A stretch of 64,000 nt of DNA from Lachnoclostridium sp. An181 (lineage in GTDB: Bacteria > Bacillota > Clostridia > Lachnospirales > Lachnospiraceae). A program made the translations under genes and the position numbers. The DNA lies in NCBI RefSeq assembly GCF_002160325.1, contig NZ_NFKJ01000010.1:41472-105471 (forward strand), written 5' to 3'. Positions 53,215 through 61,979 of the stretch are shown here, in pieces (position 1 is the first letter of the stretch; each line of letters opens with the position of its first letter). The notes below the pieces were generated by a model. The model worked only from the letters and a program-made list of their open reading frames with translations, did no database searches and was not told where the DNA came from.

Positions 53215-54360
53215 TTATCCTATTTTTCTTTTATATAGGAAAGATGATACCACAGATGTGATCGGCACAGTCAGAATGACCGCCATTGTCCCGGAAAGGC
53301 CCTGTCCCACTTCAATGGCAAGAAAATCCGAACTCATAAACTGATGGTACTTAATCCCATATGCCGTCAGCACAAGAAGTGTGGAAAGCCCGCTTCCTGT
53401 AAAAGCAAGTATCAACGTATTGCTCATCGTTCCGATCATGTCTTTCCCCACATTCAGGCCGGACATAAAAAGCTGTTTTGCCGTAAGTTCCCTGTTCACT
53501 TCGAGCACCTCGTAGATAGCAGATGCGATAGACATGCCAACGTCCATGACCGCGCCGAGCGATGAGATGAGCACTCCCGCAAAGAGTACCTCCGCTATCT
53601 TAAGTTTCGTATTTCCCGCTATCAGTACCATAAAGTCCGTCTCATCCGTATTATACCCGGAAATATGCAGGAAATAGGAGATACCTGCAAAAATCACCCC
53701 TACAAGCAGCACGCCGAGCGCGGTTCCAATAATGGCAGACAATGTTTTCCTGCTAAATCCATTGAGGAACAATAAAGTTACCGCAGTGGTGATCACTACA
53801 GTCGCAATTGCAGCCAACACCGGGGAATATCCCATATATATGATGGGAATCATCCACAGGACAATGGTGAACAGTGTAAATGCAAGTCCCAATATAGCTC
53901 TGATGCCTTTGAACCCTCCTATCAAGATCATCATAAGAAAGAAAAGGATCACAAAACCGTAAATAAACGGCGAACGATAATAGTTGTATATTAAAAAATA
54001 CGGCTCACTTCCCTTGGGATCATCCTGGGATAAAATCACCCTTGTCCCAGGCTCCACAAACACATTGCTGGACGCAGTGAGATAATTTTCAATCTCGACA
54101 ATCTCGCCCTTATATTTCCCTTCCAGCACCTCTGCCTTTACCTTTTGAGCCCCAAGATACCGGTTGTCATTTGTCTTATCCTTCTCCAGCTCATCGTTGG
54201 ACACTTCTTTTACAATTCCTTTCACATAAGTGATATCTGTGTTGTTGTAGTGTTTATAGTTTTTTTGAATCCTCCCATTCCAAACCAGCACCCCTGCCAC
54301 AAAAAGAATGGCCAGGATACCCAGTAGGATCTCTGCTTTGTGTTTTTGTATTGAAACCAT
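53215..54360 (-). CDS. YibE/F-family membrane protein
   Basis: 381 residues. One N-terminal membrane helix (12-28) and an extracytoplasmic beta domain (about 35-120; YVKGIVKEVSNDE, VIVEIENYLTASS-type segment) are followed by seven to eight helices. The YibE/F signature ILSSLGAVMDVGMSIASAIYE is present (about 262-285). Function of the family is not established; transport has been suggested. The gene is flanked by terminators and appears to be a single transcript. Confidence 0.87.
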   Translation of the reverse strand: MVSIQKHKAEILLGILAILFVAGVLVWNGRIQKNYKHYNNTDITYVKGIVKEVSNDELEKDKTNDNRYLGAQKVKAEVLEGKYKGEIVEIENYLTASSNVFVEPGTRVILSQDDPKGSEPYFLIYNYYRSPFIYGFVILFFLMMILIGGFKGIRAILGLAFTLFTIVLWMIPIIYMGYSPVLAAIATVVITTAVTLLFLNGFSRKTLSAIIGTALGVLLVGVIFAGISYFLHISGYNTDETDFMVLIAGNTKLKIAEVLFAGVLISSLGAVMDVGMSIASAIYEVLEVNRELTAKQLFMSGLNVGKDMIGTMSNTLILAFTGSGLSTLLVLTAYGIKYHQFMSSDFLAIEVGQGLSGTMAVILTVPITSVVSSFLYKRKIG

Positions 54361-54465
54361 CTCTTCCCTCCTAAACTTTTAATTCCCAAAAAGTATAGCA
54401 GAGAATTTTTAAAGACAGATTCAATGGATATCAAAAGTAAGTTAAATCTCCTCTTATTTTTATAT

Positions 54466-54500
54466 AAAAAACGCCGACAATCTTTTTCAGATTGCCGGCG
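54466..54500 (-). terminator. Terminator of tRNA-Glu
   Basis: CGCCG-CAATC pairs with GATTG-CGGCG (54472-54500) and is followed on the minus strand by six T residues (54471-54466). Confidence 0.9.
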
Positions 54501-54508
54501 TTATATAA

Positions 54509-54580
54509 TGACCCCAAGGGGAATCGAACCCCTGATTCGACCGTGAGAGGGTCGCGTCTTGACCGCTTGACCATGGGGCC
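54509..54580 (-). tRNA. tRNA-Glu (CTC)
   Basis: Acceptor GGCCCCA/TGGGGTC with A discriminator, anticodon CTC in the loop of GACCC/GGGTC-type stem, T-loop GGTTCGATTCC. Isolated single-tRNA unit with own promoter and terminator. Confidence 0.94.
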
Positions 54581-54589
54581 GTCTCACTC

Positions 54590-54632
54590 GTACTTGCATA
54601 TTATAATACAGTTTTGTCGAATATGCAAGTAC
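54590..54632 (-). promoter_or_regulatory. tRNA-Glu promoter embedded in a perfect inverted repeat
   Basis: On the minus strand TTGCAT (54628-54623), 17 bp and TATAAT (54605-54600). The promoter lies inside a 13-bp perfect inverted repeat, GTACTTGCATATT (54590-54602) and AATATGCAAGTAC (54620-54632), so the -35 box is in one arm and the -10 edge in the other. Confidence 0.82.
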
Positions 54633-54645
54633 TTTTTTTAATTTT

Positions 54646-55587
54646 TTATTTTTCTTCCTGCAGTTTCTCCACAGCATATGCACTCAGACCTTCCATTGCC
54701 TCCGGATCCACCATGATCTCCAGCTTTTGTTTCTCGTTTTCAATGGTAACCGTGTCATGGTCTCCGCCAAATTCTCCGTCCAGTGTCCAGGGAATTTCCT
54801 CCAGAGATTCAAAATGGATTTTTGCGGCCTTAAATGTATACATATGCTTTGTATTAACCTGTTCTACAAGAAGGGCTGCAATGATCTCCTGCAGTTCCAG
54901 CGGATTTTTCGGCATCTTGATGAGTGTCACCTCGAACACACCGTCATCAAAGACCACATTTTTTCCTATCATATTGCGGAATCCCCCGACAGATTTTGAA
55001 TTTGTCACCATGCCAAACACAAAATTGTCCTCCAGCTCATGCCCATCATAGTTCACCTTAATATGGTAAGACTTTACATTAAAAAGCCTTTTGGTCCCTT
55101 CCAGCACATACGCAAGATGACCTAAGACATTTTTCATCTGCTGGTTTGTCTGATAGGAGACATCCGTAAAAAGCCCGAAAGCCGCAATATACACAAATGT
55201 ATTGTGATTGAATTTTCCTACATCACACCGGAACGCCTTTCCGTTCACAGCCACATCCGCTGCTTTTCGTATATCCTTTGGAATATGCAGACTGTTTGCA
55301 AAATCATTTGTTGTACCTGCCGGAATATAGCCGATCGGAATCTTCTTATCTCTTCTCATCATTCCGCTGACAGCCTCGTCCAAAGTCCCGTCTCCTCCAC
55401 TGCACACGAGCAGCTCATACTCATCTCCGAAATTTTTAACTTTGTGATAACCATCCCGGTATTTCTGTGTCGGATAAACAGTCACTTCGTACCCTGCTTT
55501 CACAAAAATATCGATTACATCCATCAAATGTTGTTTCAGGGCTCCTGTTCCTGCGTTTGGATTGTACACAAAAAGTAACTTTTTCAT
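54646..55587 (-). CDS. Diacylglycerol kinase-family lipid kinase
   Basis: 313 residues from ATG 55587, preceded by GGAGG. The YegS/DgkB-type catalytic domain shows FVYNPNAGTG, VCSGGDGTLDEAVSGMM (nucleotide binding), GYIPAGTTNDFANSL and a C-terminal WTLDGEFGG motif. It phosphorylates diacylglycerol or a related lipid, returning it to phospholipid or lipoteichoic acid turnover. It lies downstream of tRNA-Glu's promoter region on the same strand as the murB-HPr block, 76 bp after the HPr-like gene. Confidence 0.92.
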   Translation of the reverse strand: MKKLLFVYNPNAGTGALKQHLMDVIDIFVKAGYEVTVYPTQKYRDGYHKVKNFGDEYELLVCSGGDGTLDEAVSGMMRRDKKIPIGYIPAGTTNDFANSLHIPKDIRKAADVAVNGKAFRCDVGKFNHNTFVYIAAFGLFTDVSYQTNQQMKNVLGHLAYVLEGTKRLFNVKSYHIKVNYDGHELEDNFVFGMVTNSKSVGGFRNMIGKNVVFDDGVFEVTLIKMPKNPLELQEIIAALLVEQVNTKHMYTFKAAKIHFESLEEIPWTLDGEFGGDHDTVTIENEKQKLEIMVDPEAMEGLSAYAVEKLQEEK

Positions 55588-55663
55588 AAGCCTCCTTCCT
55601 CCCCTGTATGGAAAAGGGCGCTGCAAAACTCTTGTTCATTGTTTGCACCACCCCGTGTTTTCA

Positions 55664-55924
55664 CTATTTTTTTACTTTTTCAAAAAAAGCTTCGATTCCC
55701 TGTGCTGCCTCTTCTTCGTCTGTCCCTTCTGTTACTACTGTAAGATTTTCACCGCCTGCCAACTTCAGGCTCATCATTCCCATAATGCTCTTGGCATTGA
55801 TTTTTTTATTTTCAATCTCAATGTGGACTTGGCTGGTATATTTGCTTGCCTCCTGTACCAACAAGGCTATAGGTCTCGCATCAAGTCCTTCTTCACCTTT
55901 TACCATAATTGCTTTCTTAATCAT
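55664..55924 (-). CDS. HPr-like protein lacking the PTS phospho-histidine (Crh-like)
   Basis: 86 residues with the HPr fold. The conserved GxHARP motif reads GLDARP, so His15 is Asp15. Ser46, the HPr kinase target, is kept in NAKSIMGMM. Without His15 it cannot pass phosphate from enzyme I to sugar permeases, but Ser46 phosphorylation and CcpA binding remain possible, as for Crh of Bacillus, where Crh is encoded next to whiA and rapZ as here. It overlaps the whiA stop by 4 bp. Confidence 0.9.
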   Translation of the reverse strand: MIKKAIMVKGEEGLDARPIALLVQEASKYTSQVHIEIENKKINAKSIMGMMSLKLAGGENLTVVTEGTDEEEAAQGIEAFFEKVKK

Positions 55925-56880
55925 AATAGTACCTCCTTGCTTTCCCGCACTTTTCCGGCAATCTCACTCAATTTTCTAAGCCGGTGGTTTATTCCGGACT
56001 TCCCGACTGGTGGAGTCAGTAAAGCCCCTAATTCTTTCAAAGTTGCATCCGGATGTCCAAGGCGGGCAATTGCCGTCTCCCTCAATCCATCCGACAATTT
56101 TTCAAAACCAATTGTATTTTGGATGTATTTGATATCTTCCAGTTGTTTTACAGCTGCCGACACAGTTTTGTTGATATTCGCTGTCTCACAGTTCACCTTA
56201 CGGTTTACTGTGTTTCTCATCTCCTTGAGAATGCGGACATTTTCAAATTCCATCAGTGCAACATGTGCTTCCATAATATTCAACGCATCCACAATCTGCG
56301 TTCCTTCTTTTAAATACACAACATATACCTTTTTCCGCTTTACGATTTTCGCATCCATCTCAAAGCTTTTCATGATCTGCTGAATCTGCTCAGCTTTCTT
56401 TTCGCTGGCGCACACAATCTCCAAATGATATGCTTTATGCGGATCACTCATGGAGCCCCCTGCAAGAAACGCCCCTCTTAAAAACGCTCTCTTACAACAG
56501 GCATTTTGGATAACAATATTGCGCACAATGGAAAGTTCCTCACGGATTTCTCCGTCCGTCCCCTTCAGTTTCACTGCCTGGATGATGCGGGATGCATCCT
56601 GGGGATTTCCGACAGCAACCAGATAAGAAATACTTCCTTTCTCACAGTTATACCTAACCGCGACATCAGTTCTTATATTAAAACCTTTTTGTATTAAAGT
56701 AAAGCATTTTCTTGCAACAGAGAGATTTTCTGTTTGAATCTTTAACCTCATCTGATTCCTGCTGTCAAAAATTACATTTCCACACATGCTGATGATAGCA
56801 GAAAGCTCTGCAATCTGACAGTGCCTTGCCCTGTTCCATTGTCTGGACAGCTCTTCCTTTACCTCTCCTGAAAATGACAT
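55921..56880 (-). CDS. whiA: DNA-binding protein WhiA
   Basis: 319 residues. The N-terminal part is the degenerate LAGLIDADG endonuclease-like domain (CCKRAFLRGAFLAGGSMSDP with HKAYHLEI). The C-terminal part is a helix-turn-helix (LRETAIARLGHPDATLKELG and SGINHRLRKLSEIA). WhiA is known in Gram-positives as a chromosome-segregation/cell-division related DNA-binding protein. It lies between rapZ (15 bp) and the HPr-like gene (overlap 4 bp). A yvcK homologue, usually between rapZ and whiA in Bacillus, is absent. Confidence 0.95.
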   Translation of the reverse strand: MSFSGEVKEELSRQWNRARHCQIAELSAIISMCGNVIFDSRNQMRLKIQTENLSVARKCFTLIQKGFNIRTDVAVRYNCEKGSISYLVAVGNPQDASRIIQAVKLKGTDGEIREELSIVRNIVIQNACCKRAFLRGAFLAGGSMSDPHKAYHLEIVCASEKKAEQIQQIMKSFEMDAKIVKRKKVYVVYLKEGTQIVDALNIMEAHVALMEFENVRILKEMRNTVNRKVNCETANINKTVSAAVKQLEDIKYIQNTIGFEKLSDGLRETAIARLGHPDATLKELGALLTPPVGKSGINHRLRKLSEIAGKVRESKEVLL

Positions 56881-56895
56881 AGTTCCCTCCGCAGC

Positions 56896-57774
56896 CTACT
56901 TCGCTTTTGTGATCGCATCTTTTTCTATATCCCTGTGTTCTATCTTCAGTCCAAAGTCTTCCTCGCCAAGAAGATTTTTATACAGCTCATCGGCAAGTGT
57001 GACGGAACGGTGCTTTCCTCCTGTGCATCCGACAGCGATGACAAGCTGATTCTTACCTTCGGCAATATAGTTTGGAATGAGAAAATTTACCATATCTGTC
57101 AGTCTCGCCAGAAATTGTTTGGATTTTTCATTGTTCATGACATACTCATGTACAGGAACGTCGTTGCCGCTAAGCGGTCTTAATTCTTCAATATAATATG
57201 GATTTGGCAGGAAACGGACGTCAAAGACAAGGTCCGCATCCGAAGGAATTCCGTATTTAAACCCAAAGGACAGGATCGTAATGTATAAGTTTTTATAATT
57301 TTTTTCATCCACAAAAATGTGATTGATCTCTTTCCGGAGTTCTCTTGTCAAAAGCTGGCTCGTGTCAATGATATAATCCGCTTTTCCTTTCAAAAAAGAT
57401 AGAAATTTCCTTTCTTCCTGAATGCCCTTGTCCACGCGCCCGTCTTTTGCAAGCGGATGGCTGCGTCTTGTCTCCTTATATCGCTTTACCAACACATCTT
57501 CCTTTGCATCCAGAAACAGGATCTGATATTTCAAAGAAGATTTTTCCAGGCCCTCAAGTGTTTTCTCCATCTCTTTTAAGCCTGCTCCGCTTCGCACATC
57601 AATTCCCAGGGCAACTTTATTCATCTCTGTTGTCGGCACACACAGGATTTCCGCAAGTTTTGGTATCAGCTGCACCGGCAGATTGTCGATGCAAAAATAT
57701 CCTGCATCCTCCAACATCTTCAGCGCCGTACTCTTGCCGGCTCCGGACATCCCTGTCACTATCACCAATTTCAT
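56896..57774 (-). CDS. rapZ: RNase adapter RapZ / YvcJ-like nucleotide-binding protein
   Basis: 292 residues. Walker A loop GMSGAGKST (8-16) opens the P-loop domain. FGFKYGIPSDADLVFDVRFL and VAVGCTGGKHRSV-type AVGCTGGKHRSVTLADEL are family signatures. In Bacillus, YvcJ binds nucleotides and affects competence and carbon regulation; in Enterobacteria RapZ guides small RNA decay. Which role applies here is unknown. It lies 2 bp from the murB stop. Confidence 0.95.
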   Translation of the reverse strand: MKLVIVTGMSGAGKSTALKMLEDAGYFCIDNLPVQLIPKLAEILCVPTTEMNKVALGIDVRSGAGLKEMEKTLEGLEKSSLKYQILFLDAKEDVLVKRYKETRRSHPLAKDGRVDKGIQEERKFLSFLKGKADYIIDTSQLLTRELRKEINHIFVDEKNYKNLYITILSFGFKYGIPSDADLVFDVRFLPNPYYIEELRPLSGNDVPVHEYVMNNEKSKQFLARLTDMVNFLIPNYIAEGKNQLVIAVGCTGGKHRSVTLADELYKNLLGEEDFGLKIEHRDIEKDAITKAK

Positions 57775-57776
57775 CC

Positions 57777-58688
57777 TTAGAATTCTCCCACTTTCTTTAC
57801 TTCTGTCTCCAGCGCTACACCGGAGTTTTCCTTCACTCTTTTTTGAACCTCTTCGATCAGTTTGATGATCTCCAGGGCTGTTGCATTATCCTTGTTGATC
57901 ACAAACCCGCAGTGCTTTTCGGATACCTGAGCTCCGCCAAGTGCAAACCCGCGAAGTCCTGCATCGTCAATAAGTTTCCCTGCAAAATACCCTTCCGGCC
58001 TTTTGAACGTGCTGCCTGCACTTGGATATTCCAAAGGCTGTTTGGAAGTACGCCTTCCCTTTAAATCTTCCATATATTCCCGGATCTTTTCCTTATCGTC
58101 TTTTTTTAATACAATTCTTGCATCCAGGACAATATAATTTTTTTCTGCCACCACACTTGTCCGGTATCCAAGCTTTAATGCATCCTTTCCAAGCTCCAGA
58201 ATTTCTCCTTCAGGTGTCAGCACACGCACCATGTCAAGCACATCCTTCATCTCTCCGCCGTAAGCCCCTGCGTTCATCACCACAGCGCCTCCCAGTGTAC
58301 CCGGGATGCCGGATGCAAATTCCAGACCTGTAAGCCCTGCATTTAATGCTGCGCCTGCAATCTTTGACAACAGGGCGCCTGCCATGGCCGTGATAGTCTC
58401 ACCATCCACCTCAATCTCATTCATATCCTTTGCAATCTGGATGACAACGCCCCGGATGCCTTTGTCCCCGACGAGAAGATTACTGCCGTTTCCCATAATA
58501 AAATACGGAACCTTCTCTTCTTTACAAAGATTGATGACAGCTGCTATTTCATCGGCGTTTTTCACAGTCACAAAATAATCTGCGTTTCCCCCCACGCGGA
58601 ACGTCACATGCTTTTTCATGGGCTCATCCTTTTTGATTCTCTCCCCGTCCATCAGGCCTGCCAGCCTCTGCTCAAAATCCAATACCAT
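57777..58688 (-). CDS. murB: UDP-N-acetylenolpyruvoylglucosamine reductase
   Basis: 303 residues from ATG 58688, which follows GGAGAGAAGG; the longer frame to 58847 contains a non-coding, AT-rich tail. FAD-binding segments VRVGGNADY-like FRVGGNADYFV, GNGSNLLVGDKGIRG and FASGIPGTLGGAVVMNAGAYGGE are clear, as is YPSAGSTFKRP (catalytic Ser). It makes UDP-MurNAc for peptidoglycan. It heads the murB-rapZ-whiA-HPr operon. Confidence 0.95.
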   Translation of the reverse strand: MVLDFEQRLAGLMDGERIKKDEPMKKHVTFRVGGNADYFVTVKNADEIAAVINLCKEEKVPYFIMGNGSNLLVGDKGIRGVVIQIAKDMNEIEVDGETITAMAGALLSKIAGAALNAGLTGLEFASGIPGTLGGAVVMNAGAYGGEMKDVLDMVRVLTPEGEILELGKDALKLGYRTSVVAEKNYIVLDARIVLKKDDKEKIREYMEDLKGRRTSKQPLEYPSAGSTFKRPEGYFAGKLIDDAGLRGFALGGAQVSEKHCGFVINKDNATALEIIKLIEEVQKRVKENSGVALETEVKKVGEF

Positions 58689-58846
58689 ATACCTTCTCTC
58701 CTGTTTTGTTTTTCTGTTCTTTAGAATACAACAACGTTCCGTGAAATTCAACCGCAGATGGACGACATGATAAAATAATTGCAAAATCGTATAAAATAGG
58801 ATATAGTAAATCTGTATATCTTTATTAAAAAGGAGTGAATATATCA

Positions 58847-60139
58847 TTGGACTCGAGTGTCGTCGGACAAATTATTATTCTGGTGATTTTGCTTGGGCTT
58901 TCCGCCTTTTTTTCCTCTTCAGAGACCGCGCTTGTATCTGTCAGCCAGATTCGTATGCGTACACTTGCCGAGGAAGGAAATAAGCGTGCAAACCTTGTGC
59001 TTAGCATCACCGCCAATTCCGGAAAAATGCTCAGTGCCATCCTGATCGGAAACAACCTTGTCAACACTGCAGCAGCTTCCATCACAGCCACTGTTGCCTA
59101 TCGTTTTGGCGGAGTCTGGGTGAGTGCAGGTACCTTTATCATCACATTGCTGATCCTTCTTTTCGGAGAGATCACACCAAAGACCATGGCCACTGTCCAC
59201 GCGGAAAAAATCGCGCTTGCTTACGCGCCGGTCATTCATTTTATCATGCTGATCATGACTCCGTTTATATTCATTATCAATGGAATGTCCAGAGGACTTT
59301 TATTCCTCCTTCGCGTTAATCCAAATGCGAGGAACACGTCCATGACTGAGACAGAACTTCGGACCATTCTTGACGTCAGCCATGAAGATGGTGTCATTGA
59401 ATCCGGAGAAAAAGAACTGATCTACAATGTTTTCGATTTAGGTGATGCAAAGGCAAAAGATGTCATGGTCCCACGCGTGCACGTCACATTTGCGGATGTG
59501 GAGAGCAGCTACGGGGAACTCCTCGATATCTTTCGGGAGGACAAATTCACAAGGCTTCCCGTATTTGAAGGCACAACAGACAACGTCATCGGAACGATCA
59601 ACATGAAAGACCTTCTTCTTTTTGATAAAAAGGAAGATTTTCATGTTCGTGATATTTTACGCGAACCTTATTTCACTTATGAATATAAAAATATATCTGA
59701 ACTTCTTGTGGAGATGCGGGATGCATCCTTCAACATTGCGATCGTTCTGGACGAATACGGAGAGACTGCAGGACTGATCACCCTTGAAGATATCCTCGAG
59801 GAGCTGGTTGGTGAAATCCACGATGAGTACGATGAAGAGGAAGAAGAATATATCAAAAAGATCGGACCTTTGGAGTATTCTGTAGAAGGCTCCATGAACC
59901 TGGACGATCTGGATGATGAGCTTGGCCTGGGACTTGAATCAGAAGATTATGACTCCCTGGGCGGTTTTATCATCGAGCAGCTTGATCGTCTTCCGGAAGA
60001 AGGAGACGAGATTGAAACAGAAACTCATATTCGCCTGAAAGTTGACAAACTGGACAAAAACCGCGTTGAGCGCGTGCATGTGTTTCTTCCGGAAGGATTC
60101 AAAACCCCATTAACAGACGAAACAAAAGAGGATGCCTAA
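58847..60139 (+). CDS. Hemolysin C/CorC-type CBS-domain membrane protein
   Basis: About 430 residues. The DUF21 (CNNM) membrane domain (about 1-190) has four hydrophobic helices including AFFSSSETALVSVSQIRMRT. A CBS pair (about 205-330; MVPRVHVTFADVES and LDEYGETAGLITLEDILEEL) and a C-terminal CorC_HlyC domain (about 345-425) follow. These proteins are implicated in magnesium or cobalt efflux. The start is uncertain: TTG 58847 lies 11 bp after AGGAG, and GTG 58835 overlaps it. A strong terminator follows. Confidence 0.88.
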   Translation: MDSSVVGQIIILVILLGLSAFFSSSETALVSVSQIRMRTLAEEGNKRANLVLSITANSGKMLSAILIGNNLVNTAAASITATVAYRFGGVWVSAGTFIITLLILLFGEITPKTMATVHAEKIALAYAPVIHFIMLIMTPFIFIINGMSRGLLFLLRVNPNARNTSMTETELRTILDVSHEDGVIESGEKELIYNVFDLGDAKAKDVMVPRVHVTFADVESSYGELLDIFREDKFTRLPVFEGTTDNVIGTINMKDLLLFDKKEDFHVRDILREPYFTYEYKNISELLVEMRDASFNIAIVLDEYGETAGLITLEDILEELVGEIHDEYDEEEEEYIKKIGPLEYSVEGSMNLDDLDDELGLGLESEDYDSLGGFIIEQLDRLPEEGDEIETETHIRLKVDKLDKNRVERVHVFLPEGFKTPLTDETKEDA

Positions 60140-60156
60140 ATTGCATCCTCTTTTTT
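60124..60156 (+). terminator. Terminator of the CorC/HlyC-like gene
   Basis: AAAAGAGGATGC (60124-60135) pairs with GCATCCTCTTTT (60143-60154) and leads into six T residues. The stop codon lies in the loop. Confidence 0.92.
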
Positions 60157-60160
60157 GTCT

Positions 60161-60298
60161 CTATTGCCGGTCTTCAATTTCTTCTACCCACTGTTCCTGC
60201 GCTGCCTGCTCTTCTGTTTTTCCGGTGTCCTTGTCCGCAAGCACGCCATAACTGCAGACACCTGCCACTCTGTGAGATTTTGGTGAATTTTCTATCGT
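60161..60298 (-). other. In-frame open extension after the sigma-like gene stop
   Basis: After the TAA at 60301-60299 the same frame stays open for 45 codons, to TAG at 60163-60161. It reads as a plausible peptide: ENSPKSHRVAGVCSYGVLAD and then a Gln/Glu-rich tail. No ATG starts it. It may be the eroded end of a longer ancestral protein, a readthrough tail or chance. Confidence 0.4.
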
Positions 60299-61045
60299 TT
60301 ATTGTTCTTCTTCCGGCTCCTCCCCGGTCAGATGCATAATATCTTTGATCTCCCTTTCCGTCAGATGCATCTCTTCCATCAATTCATCTATCATGACTTT
60401 TCTCCCAAGCTCATCTGTAAGTTTTGTGATCGCCTCATCCAGCTCTTTTACCTTCTGAACCATTTTCCGCTCTTTCTTTCCAGTCTCGGTCTGTTCTTCA
60501 ATGAACGCTAAAATTCCCTGGCGTATCTCCTGACAGATGGTTTCGTCGACTTTATCAATGTCATTCACATTTTCAAGGGCCAAAAGAAGATTCATATTTC
60601 CCTCCTGCACTAGATCCCCAAAGAAAATTTGCGGCTGATACAGCTCTTTTGCAATGTCTGCAACCTTGCCCATGTACAACTGTAAAAGTCTTTCTTTTGC
60701 ACTTTCATCTCCGTCTTTTAAGAGCAAAAACAACTTTTCCTTTTCTCCCTCCTGCTCCGGCTGCAGCCGAAAAACTTCCTGCATATATCTTGCAAGGAAC
60801 GCCTCCTCTTCCGGCTGCATGGAAATCTCTTCTGTTTCCCGGATCACTCCGCCTTTCTTCTCATATCCTTTGACAATGATCTTCTGAGCATTGAGATAGT
60901 CAAACACCAGCGCCATCTGCTCATCCGATAAGTTTTCATTTTCAAATATTTTCTCGGCCTCTTCTGTAGTGATCCTGCCGCCGTTTATTCTGGCACACTC
61001 CAGTACTTCCGAGAGTTTTTGTTTAAAGTCCAAATGTTCCTTCAT
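60299..61045 (-). CDS. Sigma-70-like protein lacking region 4
   Basis: 248 residues from ATG 61045 (GGAGGG upstream). The N-terminus (FKQKLSEVLECARINGGRIT) resembles sigma region 1.1. A middle segment (AKERLLQLYMGKVADIAKEL, then FGDLVQEGNMNLLLALE) matches region 2.1-2.2, the core RNA polymerase-binding part. A final segment (KLTDELGRKVMIDELMEEMH) resembles region 3. Region 2.3-2.4, which melts the -10 element, is poorly conserved and region 4 is absent. It may therefore bind core polymerase without normal promoter recognition. Role unknown. Confidence 0.75.
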   Translation of the reverse strand: MKEHLDFKQKLSEVLECARINGGRITTEEAEKIFENENLSDEQMALVFDYLNAQKIIVKGYEKKGGVIRETEEISMQPEEEAFLARYMQEVFRLQPEQEGEKEKLFLLLKDGDESAKERLLQLYMGKVADIAKELYQPQIFFGDLVQEGNMNLLLALENVNDIDKVDETICQEIRQGILAFIEEQTETGKKERKMVQKVKELDEAITKLTDELGRKVMIDELMEEMHLTEREIKDIMHLTGEEPEEEQ

Positions 61046-61161
61046 CCATTTCCCTCCGTTGTCTTTTGTTTTTGTTCTATTATACGTTTCCTTTTGCCCC
61101 GGCGCAAGGAGAAAGGCTCTGCCGCTGCTTTGCATGCGCCTTTTTTACGTTACATTACGTT

Positions 61162-61917
61162 TCACTGCGCTACATTCACGATCACTGTCTGAAATCCGTC
61201 CTGTTTCAGGCGCCTTTCCATGGCAGCGGCCTCATCCAATGTTTCATAACTTCCGACCAAAACCCTGTAAAGACCGTTTCCTTCCTCCAGGTAGGCCGGG
61301 TATTCCTCCTCTAAAAGTTCATTCAAAAGATTCATTGCATAGTTACGATTTCTGAAAGCGCCTGTCTGCACAGCATAGTCTGCCCTTCCTCCCACGCCAT
61401 CAGCCGAAATACCGAGGGGCTGCAAAATTCCATCTGCAATGGCCTGTGCAACAGCATTAAAATTATCGTCCAATAGTTCATTGTCCGTATCAGAATTGAT
61501 AAAACCTGCCTCCACAAGCAGTGCAGGCATCTTCGTCCGTTTCAGCACCACCAAATTCGGGCGCTCCTTCACTCCAAGATTCCGAAATCCCAGTGTCTCC
61601 ATATTTTGATTGATAGCCTGTGCCATTTCATATTTGATTCCATCTTTATTGTAGACAAGCGTTTCCACACCTGATGCTGAATTTGGCGTTGGATTTGAGT
61701 TGCGGTGAATGGACACAAAAAAGTCCGCCCCAGACTCGTTAGCCTCCATTGCTTTTTCGTACGGTGACTCATAAACATCTGTTGTCCTTGTGTATTCCAC
61801 ATCCAGCCCGCGATCCTCAAGTATCTGCCCAACAGCCAGGACAAGCGCAAGTGCATCATCCTTTTCCTGCCGTCCATTGTATACAGCCCCCGGATCTCTT
61901 CCTCCATGTGCTGGTTG
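61162..61917 (-). pseudogene. N-acetylmuramoyl-L-alanine amidase with SPOR domain, 5' end cut by mobile element
   Basis: The frame runs from CAA 61917 to TAG/TAA at 61162 and reads QPAHGGRDPGAVYNGRQEKD onward. This is the Amidase_3 core with zinc ligands His (AHGGRDPG), Glu (RQEKDDAL) and His (FVSIHRNSN) and catalytic Glu (LLVEAGFINSDTDNE). A C-terminal SPOR domain (VQTGAFRNRNYAMNLLNELL ... GSYETLDEAAAMERRLKQDG) completes it. Two TAA codons lie directly upstream and the signal peptide and first strand (normally ending in DAGHGG) are missing. The break coincides with the recombinase junction, so the 5' part probably lies beyond the far end of the element. Confidence 0.85.
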
Positions 61918-61979
61918 TTATTAGCGCAAGTGTTGTATTTTTCCCTAAGAAAATAAAGGGAATAAGAATTGTGCTGAAA
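61906..61979. other. Attachment junction between amidase gene and mobile element
   Basis: Amidase sequence ends at the CAT-GGA-GGA codons (61908-61900) and non-coding sequence begins by 61918. The stop of the serine recombinase is at 61980. The att core therefore lies near 61900-61920. A TTCCCT/AGGGAA inverted repeat (about 61940-61962) is in the short spacer. Confidence 0.65.

Noticed and set aside
57777..58847. MurB beginning at 58847
   Set aside because: The N-terminal 53 residues are hydrophobic, AT-rich translation of the intergenic region; the GGAGAGAAGG site supports 58688.
61569..61907. 112-residue minus-strand frame beginning MEEEIRGLYT
   Set aside because: It is a shifted frame of the amidase gene; the amidase motifs are in the other frame.
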